The notes: generated by a model from the letters alone, not told the origin. 19,464 nt of DNA from DASRTE01 sp035316885 (GCA_035316885.1 DATHII010000078.1:1-19464); one strand, 5' to 3'; shown: positions 6,796-15,243, numbered from the stretch's first letter. Translations and numbers: made by a program.

Positions 6796-8061
6796 ATGAC
6801 CGGCGAGCTCCGCAGTGGCGCTGCACTGCTCGCCGAGCTCGACGCCCGACTCGGGTCGTGGGACGCCGAGCTGGCGGCCCGCTACCCCGGCGACCCTGGC
6901 ACGCGCCAACCGGTGCACACCGTCTATGTGCCCGCCGACCGGTTCGATCCGAACACCGTGGGCGAGTGGGGTGCTCAGGCGCGTCAGCTGCTCGCCGAGC
7001 ACGCTCCCGACTCTGGATCGCTCGCTGCTGCGGCAGGCGTCGGCACCGACCTGGTCGAAGCGGTCTATGCCCGCGTGGTGGCGAAGCTGCACCGCGAACC
7101 GGTCGAGGATCTCCGGGTGGACTTCGAGGACGGCTACGGCACCCGCAGCGACGACGAGGAGGACACCGCGGCCGCGACGGCTGGTGCCACCCTCGCCCTG
7201 ATGCTCGCGGCGGGCGACAGCCCGTTCTCGGCGGGAGTCCGGTTCAAAAGCCTCGAGGCCGGCACGCGGCGGCGCGGTGTCCGGACTCTCGAACTGGTGC
7301 TCGGCGGCCTGCTTGCCGAGGGCCCGTTGCCGGACGGATTCGTGCTGACCCTTCCCAAGGTGACCTCGCCCGCCCAGGTGGCCGCCATGGTCGGGATCTG
7401 CGAGCGCCTGGAGCAGGTATTCGGCCTGCCCAGCGGTGTACTGCGCTTCGAGATCCAGGTCGAGACGCCGCAGGCGGTCATCGGCCCGGACGGCGCGGTG
7501 GGGGTGTCGCGCATGATCGACGTGGCCGCCGGCCGCTGCACCGCACTGCACTACGGCACCTACGACTACAGCGCGGCCTGTGGGGTGGCGGCCGCCTACC
7601 AGAGCATGGAGCACCCGGCCGCCGACTACGCGAAGGCAGTCATGCAGGTCGCGGCGGCGGGCACCGGGGTCCGGCTCTCCGACGGGTCCACCAACGTGGT
7701 CCCGGTCGGCGATGCCGACCACGTGCGGGCCGCCTGGCGGTTGCACGCGCGGCTGGTGCGCCGCTCCCTGGAACGCGGCTACTACCAGGGCTGGGACTTG
7801 CACCCCGGGCACCTGCCGACCCGCTATCTGGCCACCTACGCGTTCTTCCGCGACGCGCTGCCGCAGTCCGCGGCCCGGCTGCGGGGGTACGTCGAACGCG
7901 TGGACAGCGGTGTCATCGACGAGCCGGCAACCGCCATGGCACTCGCCGGCGCGATCGTCCGCGGTCTGGACTGCGGTGCGGTGGACGAGGCCGAGGTGGC
8001 GGAGCTCGCCGGCCTGAACCGCGGCGCTCTCGAGCTCCTGGCCCGCCGACGGCCGGGTTGA
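6796..8061 (+). CDS. DUF6986 HpcH/HpaI aldolase-like protein of allantoin cluster
   Basis: A 421-residue protein of the CitE/HpcH-HpaI (phosphoenolpyruvate/pyruvate-type TIM-barrel) superfamily, the DUF6986 group often found beside allantoin genes in actinobacteria. Visible pieces are RVDFEDGYGT (107-116), VRFKS (148-152), LPKV (186-189), FEIQVETPQA (218-227, acidic residues suited to Mg binding) and LHYGTYDYSA (251-260). Relatives cleave or form C-C bonds next to a carboxylate, for example malyl-CoA, citryl-CoA and malate synthase-like reactions with glyoxylate. It is the first gene of the operon, 33 bases before allantoinase. Since ureidoglycolate breakdown releases glyoxylate and no ureidoglycolate lyase is present here, a role in handling ureidoglycolate or glyoxylate is a reasonable inference, not established. 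Confidence 0.8.
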   Translation: MTGELRSGAALLAELDARLGSWDAELAARYPGDPGTRQPVHTVYVPADRFDPNTVGEWGAQARQLLAEHAPDSGSLAAAAGVGTDLVEAVYARVVAKLHREPVEDLRVDFEDGYGTRSDDEEDTAAATAGATLALMLAAGDSPFSAGVRFKSLEAGTRRRGVRTLELVLGGLLAEGPLPDGFVLTLPKVTSPAQVAAMVGICERLEQVFGLPSGVLRFEIQVETPQAVIGPDGAVGVSRMIDVAAGRCTALHYGTYDYSAACGVAAAYQSMEHPAADYAKAVMQVAAAGTGVRLSDGSTNVVPVGDADHVRAAWRLHARLVRRSLERGYYQGWDLHPGHLPTRYLATYAFFRDALPQSAARLRGYVERVDSGVIDEPATAMALAGAIVRGLDCGAVDEAEVAELAGLNRGALELLARRRPG

Positions 8062-8094
8062 CCCGCCCCCGGCTACGACGATGCAGGATCCGAT

Positions 8095-9435
8095 GTGAGC
8101 AACCTGGACCTTGTAATGCGGGCTCCGCGAGTGGTCACGGCGGCGGGAGAGGTCGCGCGGCGGGTCGGTGTGGCGGATGGTCGGATCGTCGCGATCGAGC
8201 CGCTGGACTCGGACCTCGCGGCTCCGCAGGTGGTCGACCTCGGCGAGGACGAGGTGCTGCTGCCGGGCCTGGTGGACACGCACGTCCATGTCAACGAACC
8301 CGGCCGGACCGAGTGGGAGGGCTTCGCAACCGCCACCCGGGCCGCCGCGGCCGGCGGAGTGACGACGATCGTCGACATGCCGCTCAACAGCATTCCGCCG
8401 ACAGTCGACCTTGCCGCACTCGAGGTCAAGCGCAAGGCTGCCGAGCAACGGGTGCATGTCGACGTGGGGTTCTGGGGTGGAGCAATCCCGGGCAACCTGG
8501 GCGAGCTACGGGGGTTGCACGACGCTGGGGTGTTCGGCTTCAAGTGCTTCCTGCTGCACTCCGGTGTCGACGAGTTCCCGCACCTGCACCCGGGCGACCT
8601 GCCCGAGGTGCTCCGGACGATCCGCACGTTCGGCTCGCTGCTGCTCGTTCACGCTGAGGACTCCGACGCGATCGACCGGGCGCCGTCCGCGCACGGCGAG
8701 ACGTACCGCAGCTATCTGGTCTCCCGCCCCCGAGGGGCGGAGAACGTGGCGATCGCGCACGTCATCGAGGCGGCCCGGTGGACGCAAGCGCGCGTGCACC
8801 TTCTGCACCTGTCGTCCTCCGACGCCCTGCCGATGATCCGGACTGCCCGACGAGACGGTGTGCAGGTCTCCGTCGAGACCTGCCCGCACTACCTGGTCTT
8901 CACCGCCGAGGAGATCCCGGACGGGCAGACGCAGTTCAAGTGCAGCCCACCGATCCGCGAGGCGGACAACCGTGAGTTGCTCTGGGGCGGCCTGCGGACA
9001 GGAGACGTCGACACGGTCGTGTCCGACCACTCACCGTGCCCACCGGACCTCAAGCGCTTCGACCTCGGTGATTTCGGGGTGGCGTGGGGCGGTATCGCCT
9101 CCCTACAACTCGGGTTGCCTGCGGTGTGGACCGAGGCCCGACACCGCGGCTTCACCCTCTGCGACGTGATGCGGTGGATGGCCGAACGGCCGGCCGCGAT
9201 CGCAGGGATGCAGCGGAGGGGCCACATCGCACTGGGGTACCACGCCGACTTCTGCGTCTTCGCGCCGGACGACGCGTTCGTCGTCGACCCCGTCCGACTG
9301 CATCACCGCCACTCGGTCACCCCGTACGCCGGCCGTGCGCTGGCAGGGGTGGTCCGTAGCACCTGGCTGCGCGGTCACAAGATCACCGACGACGACGGGC
9401 CAATGGGGCGGCTGCTTCGAAGAGGGGAAGCATGA
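8095..9435 (+). CDS. allB: Allantoinase
   Basis: A 446-residue cyclic amidohydrolase that opens the allantoin ring to allantoate. GTG start with AGGA eight bases upstream; 33 bases after the previous stop. The binuclear metal site is complete: His63 and His65 in GLVDTHVHVNEPGRTEWEGF, the carboxylated Lys150 in FGFKCFLLHSGVDEFP, His186 in VHAED, His238 in HLLHLSS and Asp311 in VVSDHSPCP. The VNEPGRTEWEGF segment and SGVDEFP are allantoinase-like rather than dihydroorotase- or hydantoinase-like. Its TGA overlaps the allantoicase ATG (ATGA), so the two are probably translationally coupled. Confidence 0.95.
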   Translation: MSNLDLVMRAPRVVTAAGEVARRVGVADGRIVAIEPLDSDLAAPQVVDLGEDEVLLPGLVDTHVHVNEPGRTEWEGFATATRAAAAGGVTTIVDMPLNSIPPTVDLAALEVKRKAAEQRVHVDVGFWGGAIPGNLGELRGLHDAGVFGFKCFLLHSGVDEFPHLHPGDLPEVLRTIRTFGSLLLVHAEDSDAIDRAPSAHGETYRSYLVSRPRGAENVAIAHVIEAARWTQARVHLLHLSSSDALPMIRTARRDGVQVSVETCPHYLVFTAEEIPDGQTQFKCSPPIREADNRELLWGGLRTGDVDTVVSDHSPCPPDLKRFDLGDFGVAWGGIASLQLGLPAVWTEARHRGFTLCDVMRWMAERPAAIAGMQRRGHIALGYHADFCVFAPDDAFVVDPVRLHHRHSVTPYAGRALAGVVRSTWLRGHKITDDDGPMGRLLRRGEA

Positions 9436-10574
9436 GCGACTTCACCAGGTTTCCAGACCTCGCGTCCCGGCGGGTCGGCGGCAGCGTGCTGGCGGCCAAT
9501 GACGAGCTCTTCGCCGAACGCGAGAACCTCATCAAGCCGGAGGCTCCCACATACCAGACCTACACCTTCGGCCACAAAGGCCAGGTGTACGACGGGTGGG
9601 AGACGCGGCGCCGCCGTGAGCCCGGCTACGACTGGGCGATCGTCAGGCTGGGCCTGCCAGGGGTCATCCATGGTGTGGTCGTGGACACCTCGTTCTTCAC
9701 GGGCAACTACCCGCCAGAGGTGTCGGTGGAGGGTCATGCGGTCGACGGATACCCGTCCACCGCCGAGCTTGAGCAGGTGGAGTGGCTACCGCTAGTGCCG
9801 CGCTCCGGCGCGGGCGGCGATGCTGCGTTTCCCTTCGCAGTGGACCTGCGCCAGCGGATGACCCACGTCCGGCTCTGCATGTACCCCGATGGCGGCGTCG
9901 CGCGGCTGCGCGTACACGGCGAGGTGGTCGCGGATCCCCGCTTCCTGGCTGCTGGTGCCGTAGATCTTGCCGCCCTGGAGAACGGGGGAGTGGTCACCGG
10001 GTGCAGCAACCTGTTCTACTCCTCGCCGACCAACCTGATTTCACCCGGGCAGGCCCGGGTGATGGGCGAGGGTTGGGAGACCGCCCGACGGCGCGACGAC
10101 GCCAACGACTGGGTTCAACTTCAGCTGGTCGGGCCCGGTGTGGTGCGCATCGTGGAGCTGGACACCTCGTACTTCGTCGGTAACGCGCCGGGCTGGGCGA
10201 CATTGACGGGGTGGGACGCCCGCGGCGGCTCGCCGGACGACCCGTCGGGCCGGCGGGAGCTGCTACAGCGGACCCGTTTGCAGCCCGACACCCGGCACCG
10301 GTTCCGGCTGCCGGCGACCGACGAGGTCACGGACGTCCGGGTCGACGTGTACCCGGACGGCGGGATGGCCCGGGTGCGCCTGTGGGGTGACCTGTCGGCG
10401 CAGGGCCGCGAGGCGGTGTCGCTGCGCTGGTGGAACCTGCTGCCCGCCGCGCACGCCCGGCAAGTACTTGCCGGCGTGGACGCCGGTGTGGTTGCCGAGC
10501 GCGCGGTCGCGGCTCGGCCCGCGGCGACCCTGGCCGACCTCCCCGCGGCTCTCCGCACGAACCTCGCCGGCTGA
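9432..10574 (+). CDS. alc: Allantoicase
   Basis: A 380-residue allantoicase that hydrolyses allantoate to (S)-ureidoglycolate and urea. It shows the internal duplication of the family: DGWETRRRREPGYDW...VVVDTSFFTGNYPP (about 54-94) is repeated as EGWETARRRDDANDW...VELDTSYFVGNAPG (about 217-256), each with a matching MYPDGGVARLRVHGEV / VYPDGGMARVRLWGDL strand set. The final 50 residues (RWWNLLPAAHARQVLAG onward) form a helical Ala-rich tail. It is the last gene of the operon, starts four bases inside allB, and ends in a hairpin shared with the convergent MFS gene. Confidence 0.95.
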   Translation: MSDFTRFPDLASRRVGGSVLAANDELFAERENLIKPEAPTYQTYTFGHKGQVYDGWETRRRREPGYDWAIVRLGLPGVIHGVVVDTSFFTGNYPPEVSVEGHAVDGYPSTAELEQVEWLPLVPRSGAGGDAAFPFAVDLRQRMTHVRLCMYPDGGVARLRVHGEVVADPRFLAAGAVDLAALENGGVVTGCSNLFYSSPTNLISPGQARVMGEGWETARRRDDANDWVQLQLVGPGVVRIVELDTSYFVGNAPGWATLTGWDARGGSPDDPSGRRELLQRTRLQPDTRHRFRLPATDEVTDVRVDVYPDGGMARVRLWGDLSAQGREAVSLRWWNLLPAAHARQVLAGVDAGVVAERAVAARPAATLADLPAALRTNLAG

Positions 10575-10596
10575 CAAGGGCGACACTCGTTGTCAG
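10571..10596. terminator. Bidirectional hairpin between alc and MFS gene
   Basis: CTGACAA (10571-10577) pairs perfectly with TTGTCAG (10590-10596). Inside, CGA pairs with TCG around a CAC loop, leaving a GGG bulge, for about 10 bp in all. The hairpin overlaps the alc stop (10572-10574) and the MFS stop (10593-10595) of the two convergent genes. There is no T-run, as is common in high-GC actinobacteria. Confidence 0.45.
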
Positions 10597-11855
10597 GTCG
10601 TTGTCGGAGCTTGAGAACTGACCGTCGCTGTATCGGCCGCTGCTCGCTGGCGGCGGCTGCCGATGAGGAACGGCACAGACACGAGCTGGATGAGTGCACC
10701 GAAGACCAACGATGTCGAGTAGCTGTAGACGTCGGCTGCCCTTCCGAGTACCGGCTGGATCACCACTCCGCCGCTGCTAGCCATGAGTGAGTCGAACGAC
10801 AGCACGGTGGCCCGCTGCTTCGAAGGGATCATGTCGTTCAGGTACGCCTGCCGAATTGGCAACTCGGCCGAGAAGACCAGACCCCAGATCACCAGCAGCA
10901 CCAATGCGAACCAGAAGGCATCAGCTAGTCCCAGCAACGCCAGGATGAGCGAGCTCACGATGGTGCCGAGGATCAACGCGGTGGTTCGCTTCTTGAACAG
11001 GAGTCGCACCCTCGGCGCCGCATAGCCGCCGAGAATCTGCGATCCCGCGACAATAGCGGCGGCGAGTCCGGCGATCGAGTACGCCTGCGGGTCACCGTAG
11101 AGTTCCAGGAGATACGGCTGAAGCGCGTAGAACGCGTAGATCCCCACACCCGAGGCGAACGGGGCCGCCAACATCACGTAGCGCACGGGCCGGTTCCTCA
11201 ACCCGTGCTCGAGCGAGGCTGACAACACCTCACGCATTGCTCTTAACGGATGCGACGCGGGCTCTGGCGTGAACCCTAGATCCTTCATGAGCCTGTATGC
11301 GACGACGAACATCGCCAGAAGCACGCCGACCCGCAGCAGGAACGGGACACCGAGCGACGTGGCCTGGGCGATGACCCCCCCGAGCACCGACCCCCCGAGC
11401 ATTGCGACACCGGAGATCATCTGGCCGCGCCCCAGAACGGCCTCCAGGGTGCCCCGGTAATCGGCAAAGTGCAGTGCGTCGACCAGCCAGGCCTCCACCG
11501 CGCCCGAGAAGAACGTGAACCCGAGCCCGATCAGCACCGAAACGGCGGCCCAAGGCCAGAAAGGCGCGTTGAACTGCCACATCAGGTAGTAGAGGGCCGT
11601 CGAAGCTGCCAGCGTTATCGTGCCCAGCAGATAGGAGGTACGTCTGCCCCACGTATCGGCAACCACTCCGGTCGGGACCTCGAAGATCACCATGCCGGCG
11701 GTGAAGAAGGCGTTGGCGGCGAAGGCCTCCAGATTGGTCAGGCCGGCATCGAGGAGGAACAGGGTATTGATCCCCCAGATGAACGAGGCAGCCAGAGTAT
11801 TTCCGAGCAGCAACGTCAGATACGTACGCTGAATACGGCGAGCCAGCTGGTTCAT
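10593..11855 (-). CDS. MFS transporter
   Basis: A 420-residue major facilitator protein of the inner membrane with about 12 hydrophobic segments in two halves. Motif A is visible after the second helix (GVVADTWGRRTSYLLG, about 63-78). The overall pattern, beginning RTYLTLLLGNTLAASFIWGI, is like small actinobacterial drug- or metabolite-export MFS proteins. The ATG at 11855 has only a weak ribosome-binding site (GAGCGACG). The substrate is unknown. It converges on allantoicase and is not part of that operon, so I would not assign it to allantoin or urate uptake from position alone. Confidence 0.85.
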   Translation of the reverse strand: MNQLARRIQRTYLTLLLGNTLAASFIWGINTLFLLDAGLTNLEAFAANAFFTAGMVIFEVPTGVVADTWGRRTSYLLGTITLAASTALYYLMWQFNAPFWPWAAVSVLIGLGFTFFSGAVEAWLVDALHFADYRGTLEAVLGRGQMISGVAMLGGSVLGGVIAQATSLGVPFLLRVGVLLAMFVVAYRLMKDLGFTPEPASHPLRAMREVLSASLEHGLRNRPVRYVMLAAPFASGVGIYAFYALQPYLLELYGDPQAYSIAGLAAAIVAGSQILGGYAAPRVRLLFKKRTTALILGTIVSSLILALLGLADAFWFALVLLVIWGLVFSAELPIRQAYLNDMIPSKQRATVLSFDSLMASSGGVVIQPVLGRAADVYSYSTSLVFGALIQLVSVPFLIGSRRQRAAADTATVSSQAPTTT

Positions 11856-12161
11856 CGTCGCTCGTCACGGCTCGATCTGCACACGGCACACGACCGCGAG
11901 GGGAGCGACGGTCCATGGGCCGCGCGGCCGGGAGTTGATGCCTGCATGACACGCCCTCGTCTCATCGCTGCGCTGATGCTCTGCAATACAAGCGCACCGC
12001 CGCCTCGCCTATGCCCTGAGCGGGGGCCGACGACCTGCCGATCGCATGGGACATGACCGGCGACGGGTCGTTTAGGGCGAATCTGAGCGACCTTCTCACA
12101 CGTGTGCGGTGATGCGTGTAGCGTCACCAGCCAGCATTCGGGGGATCAAGGGGGGTTCGTC
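11856..12161. promoter_or_regulatory. Divergent intergenic region with CACACGTGTG palindrome
   Basis: 306 bases between the MFS gene (minus) and a secreted-protein gene (plus). No convincing gene: open frames here are Arg/Pro-rich. It contains the perfect 10-bp palindrome CACACGTGTG at 12097-12106, and a possible -10 (TAGCGT, about 12119-12124) for the secreted-protein gene. No convincing -35 or terminator was seen. Confidence 0.4.
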
Positions 12162-12749
12162 GTGCGACCTGCAGTCAGGAACTTTCGCCAGGTGGGAACC
12201 ACAGTGGTGGCATTGACCGTGGCGGCAGCGGTGGCGGTGCCCGGCACGGCTCAAGCCGGACCGCCGTTGGAGAACATCCACTACGAGTTCGCAGAGTCGA
12301 GCAGCTTCGATGACTGTGGATTCACGATCGAGTCGGACTTCACCGCGAACGGCCACTTCATGGTGCGGGAGATCGAGGGGTCCGAGGGGCAGGCGTTCCT
12401 CGGTCACGACAACTACCGCTACCGGGATGTGCTGACCAACCCCGCTACGGGAGCCTGGTTCGTCGTCCGCGGGACTGCCATGTTCAAAGAGCTGACGGGG
12501 CGGCAGATCGATGGCGACATATGGGAGTTCACCGCCCACGAGGTCGGTCAGCCGTTCGTGGTCGAGGACAGCGATGGCAACGTCGTTCTGCGTGATCGCG
12601 GCCGCCTGACCTTCCGTGCGGTCTTCGACACGCTAGGAGACAACGCACCGGGAGGAGAGCTCATCGAGCAGGAGGTCACCAGCGTGTCCGGTCCGCATCC
12701 CGGCTTCTTCGGTGACTTCTGCGAGATCGCCAGCGAGCTGATCGGCTGA
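12162..12749 (+). CDS. Secreted protein of unknown function
   Basis: A 195-residue protein. I start it at the GTG at 12162, behind AAGGGGGG at good distance; this puts a standard Sec signal peptide at the N-terminus (MRPAVRNFRQVGTTVVALTV, then AAAVAVPGTAQA with an A-x-A cleavage site near residue 32). The mature part is beta-rich, with two cysteines (in SFDDCGF and GDFCEI) that could form a disulphide. Recurring pieces such as YRDVLTNPATGAWFVVRGTA and PFVVEDSDGNVVLRDRGRL resemble a secreted family I associate with actinobacteria, but no function is known to me. It converges on the sixA-like gene with nine bases between stops. Confidence 0.8.
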   Translation: MRPAVRNFRQVGTTVVALTVAAAVAVPGTAQAGPPLENIHYEFAESSSFDDCGFTIESDFTANGHFMVREIEGSEGQAFLGHDNYRYRDVLTNPATGAWFVVRGTAMFKELTGRQIDGDIWEFTAHEVGQPFVVEDSDGNVVLRDRGRLTFRAVFDTLGDNAPGGELIEQEVTSVSGPHPGFFGDFCEIASELIG

Positions 12750-12758
12750 ACCGGGCCG

Positions 12759-13226
12759 CTACGAGATGTCGGGGACGAGCACCCAGGCGATCGCGAATCC
12801 GTCACGCTCCCGCTTCGGGACGAGCTTGACCAGCCCGCCCATCTGGAAGCTGATCACCTGACCGTCCTCGTCGTCGGCGACCAGCGAGGAGGCCAGCCGG
12901 TCGAGCAAGGGCAGATGTCCCACCAGGGCAACTGGCTGGTCGGCGGTCCTTTCGCGTAGCCAAAGAGCCACAGGTTCGATGGGGTCGTTCGGTGCAAGCC
13001 CGTCCCGGGACTCGACCATCCCGCCGGCAACTGCGGCGGCAAGCACCTGCGCGGTCTGTTCGGCCCGCAGCTTGCCGCTGTGCACGCAGGTGTCGATCCG
13101 GACGCCTGCCATCTGGGCGCGAGCGGCGACCCCCGCAACAGCCGCACGACCCGCGTCAGTCAGCGGACGCTTCGGGTCGTCGGCCTCCGCCATGGCCTCG
13201 CCATGCTGCATCAGGTACAGGTCCAT
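12759..13226 (-). CDS. sixA: SixA-like phosphohistidine phosphatase
   Basis: A 155-residue histidine-phosphatase-superfamily protein of SixA size. The N-terminal catalytic motif is LYLMQHGEA with nucleophile His8; the usual Arg before His is Gln, as in many SixA proteins. Other signature parts are KRPLTDAGR (19-27), HSGKLRAEQTAQVL (49-62, with the conserved Arg54) and the second His in VGHLPLLDRL (His104). SixA removes phosphate from phosphohistidine on proteins; the target here is unknown. It is the last gene of a close minus-strand set with a small hypothetical gene 16 bases upstream and a polysaccharide deacetylase before that. Confidence 0.87.
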   Translation of the reverse strand: MDLYLMQHGEAMAEADDPKRPLTDAGRAAVAGVAARAQMAGVRIDTCVHSGKLRAEQTAQVLAAAVAGGMVESRDGLAPNDPIEPVALWLRERTADQPVALVGHLPLLDRLASSLVADDEDGQVISFQMGGLVKLVPKRERDGFAIAWVLVPDIS

Positions 13227-13242
13227 GTGATCGGGTGCCGCC

Positions 13243-13506
13243 TCACAACCGCGGGGAGTAGAGCCAGGGTTCGGTCAGGTCGACGAAGTCCGGCGTCCCG
13301 ACGTTGAGCGCGTTCATCTTCTCCATCTGCGCCTTGAGCGCTGGTGGCAGGCCCTTGTGCTCGCCTTCGCGGCGGACGATCCTGCCGGCCAATCGGCCGC
13401 TGTTCGACGCTACGTCGGCAGGACGCCCGCGTCGAATCGAGTGCGGATCCGACGTGGGCCTCCCGGCGGCGGTGCGCTGCCGTGGACGCACGCATCGAGC
13501 GGCCAC
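13243..13506 (-). CDS. Small hypothetical protein between deacetylase and sixA
   Basis: A frame of up to 87 codons in the 300 bases between two real minus-strand genes. The C-terminal 45 residues (RIVRREGEHKGLPPALKAQM, then EKMNALNVGTPDFVDLTEPW, then LYSPRL) use G/C-ending codons and read like a folded protein. The N-terminal part (GTG 13506, no ribosome-binding site) is much less convincing. Another frame begins at a TTG overlapping the deacetylase stop (TTGA, 13534) with a plausible start, MSDLPEDLLRGRSMRAS, but loses quality later. A true start near 13534 plus one frameshift is possible. I do not recognise the family. Confidence 0.45.
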   Translation of the reverse strand: MAARCVRPRQRTAAGRPTSDPHSIRRGRPADVASNSGRLAGRIVRREGEHKGLPPALKAQMEKMNALNVGTPDFVDLTEPWLYSPRL

Positions 13507-13530
13507 GCAGAAGATCTTCGGGGAGGTCGC

Positions 13531-14493
13531 TCAACAGCGCAGCGCGACCAGGTCCGAGACGGTCACCGCGGAGAGGCCCCGGCGGCCGAGTTCGGTCAGT
13601 GCCCGGTCCGTCGTCGACACGACTCCGCGCCGCGCGGAAGTGCCCTCATGCAGCACAGCGATCGACCCGGGTTGGATCCGGCCGAGCAGGCGCCGCGCGA
13701 TCCGTGCATCACCGCTGGCGTCGCCCCTCGCCACCACCGTGCCGAGCACGCAGCGGAGATCCTGCTCAGCAGCGGATCTCAGCATCCGGGGGGTGAACCA
13801 GCCGGAGCCCGGACGGAACCAGCGGATGTCACCGTACGGCGCGAGCAGCGAGCTCACCTGGGCCAGCTGGTGCCGGAACTCCTGATCGGGAAGCAGCACC
13901 GAGGGTTCGTCGCGCATCAGGTGGTTGGCCAACTCGTGTCCCTCGGCGGCGATCCGTCTGACTATCGGCTCGTTTCCGAGGACCAGCTCGCCGATCAGGA
14001 AGAAGGTCGCCCTCGCCCCGTGCCTGCCGAGCACGTCCAGCAATGGCGGGGTGGTATCCCGATGCGGGCCGTCGTCGAAGGTGAGCGCGAACGCCTTGGC
14101 GTCGGTGTCGACATAGAACAGCGCGCCGCCCGGCAGCATGCGGGCGAGGACGCGCGCGGCGCGCTCGGGCCTCCAGAGCGCGGCGCCGGCAACGACGGCC
14201 GGGGCGCAAACCGTCACGGCACGCCGTCCCCGCCGCCTCTGCGGTCGCATCGGATCAGTGAACCAGGTCGTGCCTGCGCTGGTCCGCACGAACGCGGGAC
14301 GTTGAGGGGCCTGGGTGAGTCCCAGAGTTGCCACACCGGCGGCTACGAGGAACGGTCCGCCGCGGCCGGTGGCCGCGGCCGCGATGCCGAGGGTGGCGGG
14401 TCCGAGCCCGAAGGCCAGGTCGAGGATCATGTCACCGTGCCCATCACTGAGCCGCGCTCGGTGCCAGCCGCAGCGCTGTTCGCCGTGCAGCAC
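13531..14493 (-). CDS. Polysaccharide deacetylase (NodB domain), membrane-anchored
   Basis: A carbohydrate esterase family 4 protein. With the GTG at 14493 (GGGAGC seven bases upstream) it has 320 residues; an ATG at 14430 with a poorer site would give 299. Hydrophobic stretches at about 23-60 and 93-107 suggest an N-terminal membrane anchor. The NodB domain covers about 125-320: ALTFDDGPH (Asp140/Asp141), GHELANHLMRDEPS (metal His191; Asp195 where many family members have His), RPGSGWF (R227) and the late AVLHEG His (282). The family removes acetyl groups from N-acetylglucosamine in peptidoglycan or chitin-like polymers outside the cell. It heads the group with the small hypothetical gene and sixA. 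Confidence 0.85.
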   Translation of the reverse strand: MLHGEQRCGWHRARLSDGHGDMILDLAFGLGPATLGIAAAATGRGGPFLVAAGVATLGLTQAPQRPAFVRTSAGTTWFTDPMRPQRRRGRRAVTVCAPAVVAGAALWRPERAARVLARMLPGGALFYVDTDAKAFALTFDDGPHRDTTPPLLDVLGRHGARATFFLIGELVLGNEPIVRRIAAEGHELANHLMRDEPSVLLPDQEFRHQLAQVSSLLAPYGDIRWFRPGSGWFTPRMLRSAAEQDLRCVLGTVVARGDASGDARIARRLLGRIQPGSIAVLHEGTSARRGVVSTTDRALTELGRRGLSAVTVSDLVALRC

Positions 14494-14578
14494 GGCCTGC
14501 TCCCGCTGTGATCCGTGACCTGCGTGCCGGCGGAATTACTGACGTTTGGCGCATTCGGGCGGGTGCAAGACTTATCGC

Positions 14579-15217
14579 GTGCTGTTCGGGCGGGTACGAC
14601 GGTTCTTCAGGGAGCACCCGGAGATCGGGCTCGCCGCCAGCGGGGTCGTCGGCCTTGCCCTTGTCGCCTTCCTGGTCGTCTTGGACACGAGTCTCGTCGT
14701 ACGAGCCTACGAACGATCCGCGTCGTCGACGCTGGCGGCGGTTGTCATCGCGACGGTCGCCGCGCTCGGCACTGTGGTTGCCTTTGCCTGGTTCCGGAGA
14801 CGGGTGGGCGACATCGGCGGCTCGGCCCGCCGGGTGCTGGGGTGGGCCGGCATCGCCTGGGCGGGGCTGTTTGTGGTCGCGTTCGTCTGGACTCACCCCA
14901 GGCATCGCGACGACGAGTTCACCACACCGCTGGAGGTCGCGGTCGTCAGCTACTGCCTCATCATCGTGATCACGGCGGTGGCCATTCTCCCCGTTGCGGT
15001 GCTCAGGTTGGCCCGGCCGGCGACTCACGACACAAATGACCGGATTCGAGTCTGGAAGGTTGACGACAAGGAGCCGTACTTCGTCGCGTACTGCGACTGC
15101 GGCTGGGTCGGCTCCGCCGTCGACGCAACCGATCCGCACGCGCGGGACAAGGCCTTCCGCGACGCCCGCGAGCACGGCACCAATGTCGCACCCGAAGTCG
15201 AGCACCCGCTCGGCTAG
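14579..15217 (+). CDS. Four-helix membrane protein with C-terminal CxCGW domain
   Basis: A 212-residue protein from the GTG at 14579 (VLFGRVRRFFREHPEIG); a TTG at 14546 would add 11 residues and neither has a strong ribosome-binding site. Four hydrophobic helices follow: IGLAASGVVGLALVAFLVVL, STLAAVVIATVAALGTVVAF, GWAGIAWAGLFVVAFVW and VVSYCLIIVITAVAILPVAV. The last 50 residues are soluble: EPYFVAYCDCGWVGSAVDAT, then DPHARDKAFRDAREHGTNVA. The CDCGW pair followed by a spaced Ala/His helix resembles half of a zinc-ribbon-like module. Function is unknown. The gene is divergent from the deacetylase and ends before a GC-rich hairpin. Confidence 0.72.
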   Translation: MLFGRVRRFFREHPEIGLAASGVVGLALVAFLVVLDTSLVVRAYERSASSTLAAVVIATVAALGTVVAFAWFRRRVGDIGGSARRVLGWAGIAWAGLFVVAFVWTHPRHRDDEFTTPLEVAVVSYCLIIVITAVAILPVAVLRLARPATHDTNDRIRVWKVDDKEPYFVAYCDCGWVGSAVDATDPHARDKAFRDAREHGTNVAPEVEHPLG

Positions 15218-15243
15218 CGGCCGCCGTTGTAGTCCCGATCGCC

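Noticed and set aside
6688..8457. 589-codon minus-strand open frame
   Set aside because: Antisense shadow caused by high GC; no ribosome-binding site, no domain, and it covers two well-supported genes and a control region.
6858..8657. 599-codon plus-strand open frame
   Set aside because: It is a +1-type shadow of the DUF6986 and allantoinase genes; its translation is Arg/Gly/Pro-rich with no family pattern, while the other frame has clear motifs.
12102..12161. GTG at 12102 as start of the secreted protein
   Set aside because: It would place 20 residues before the signal peptide and lies in the CACACGTGTG palindrome; GTG 12162 has a much better ribosome-binding site and gives a normal signal peptide.
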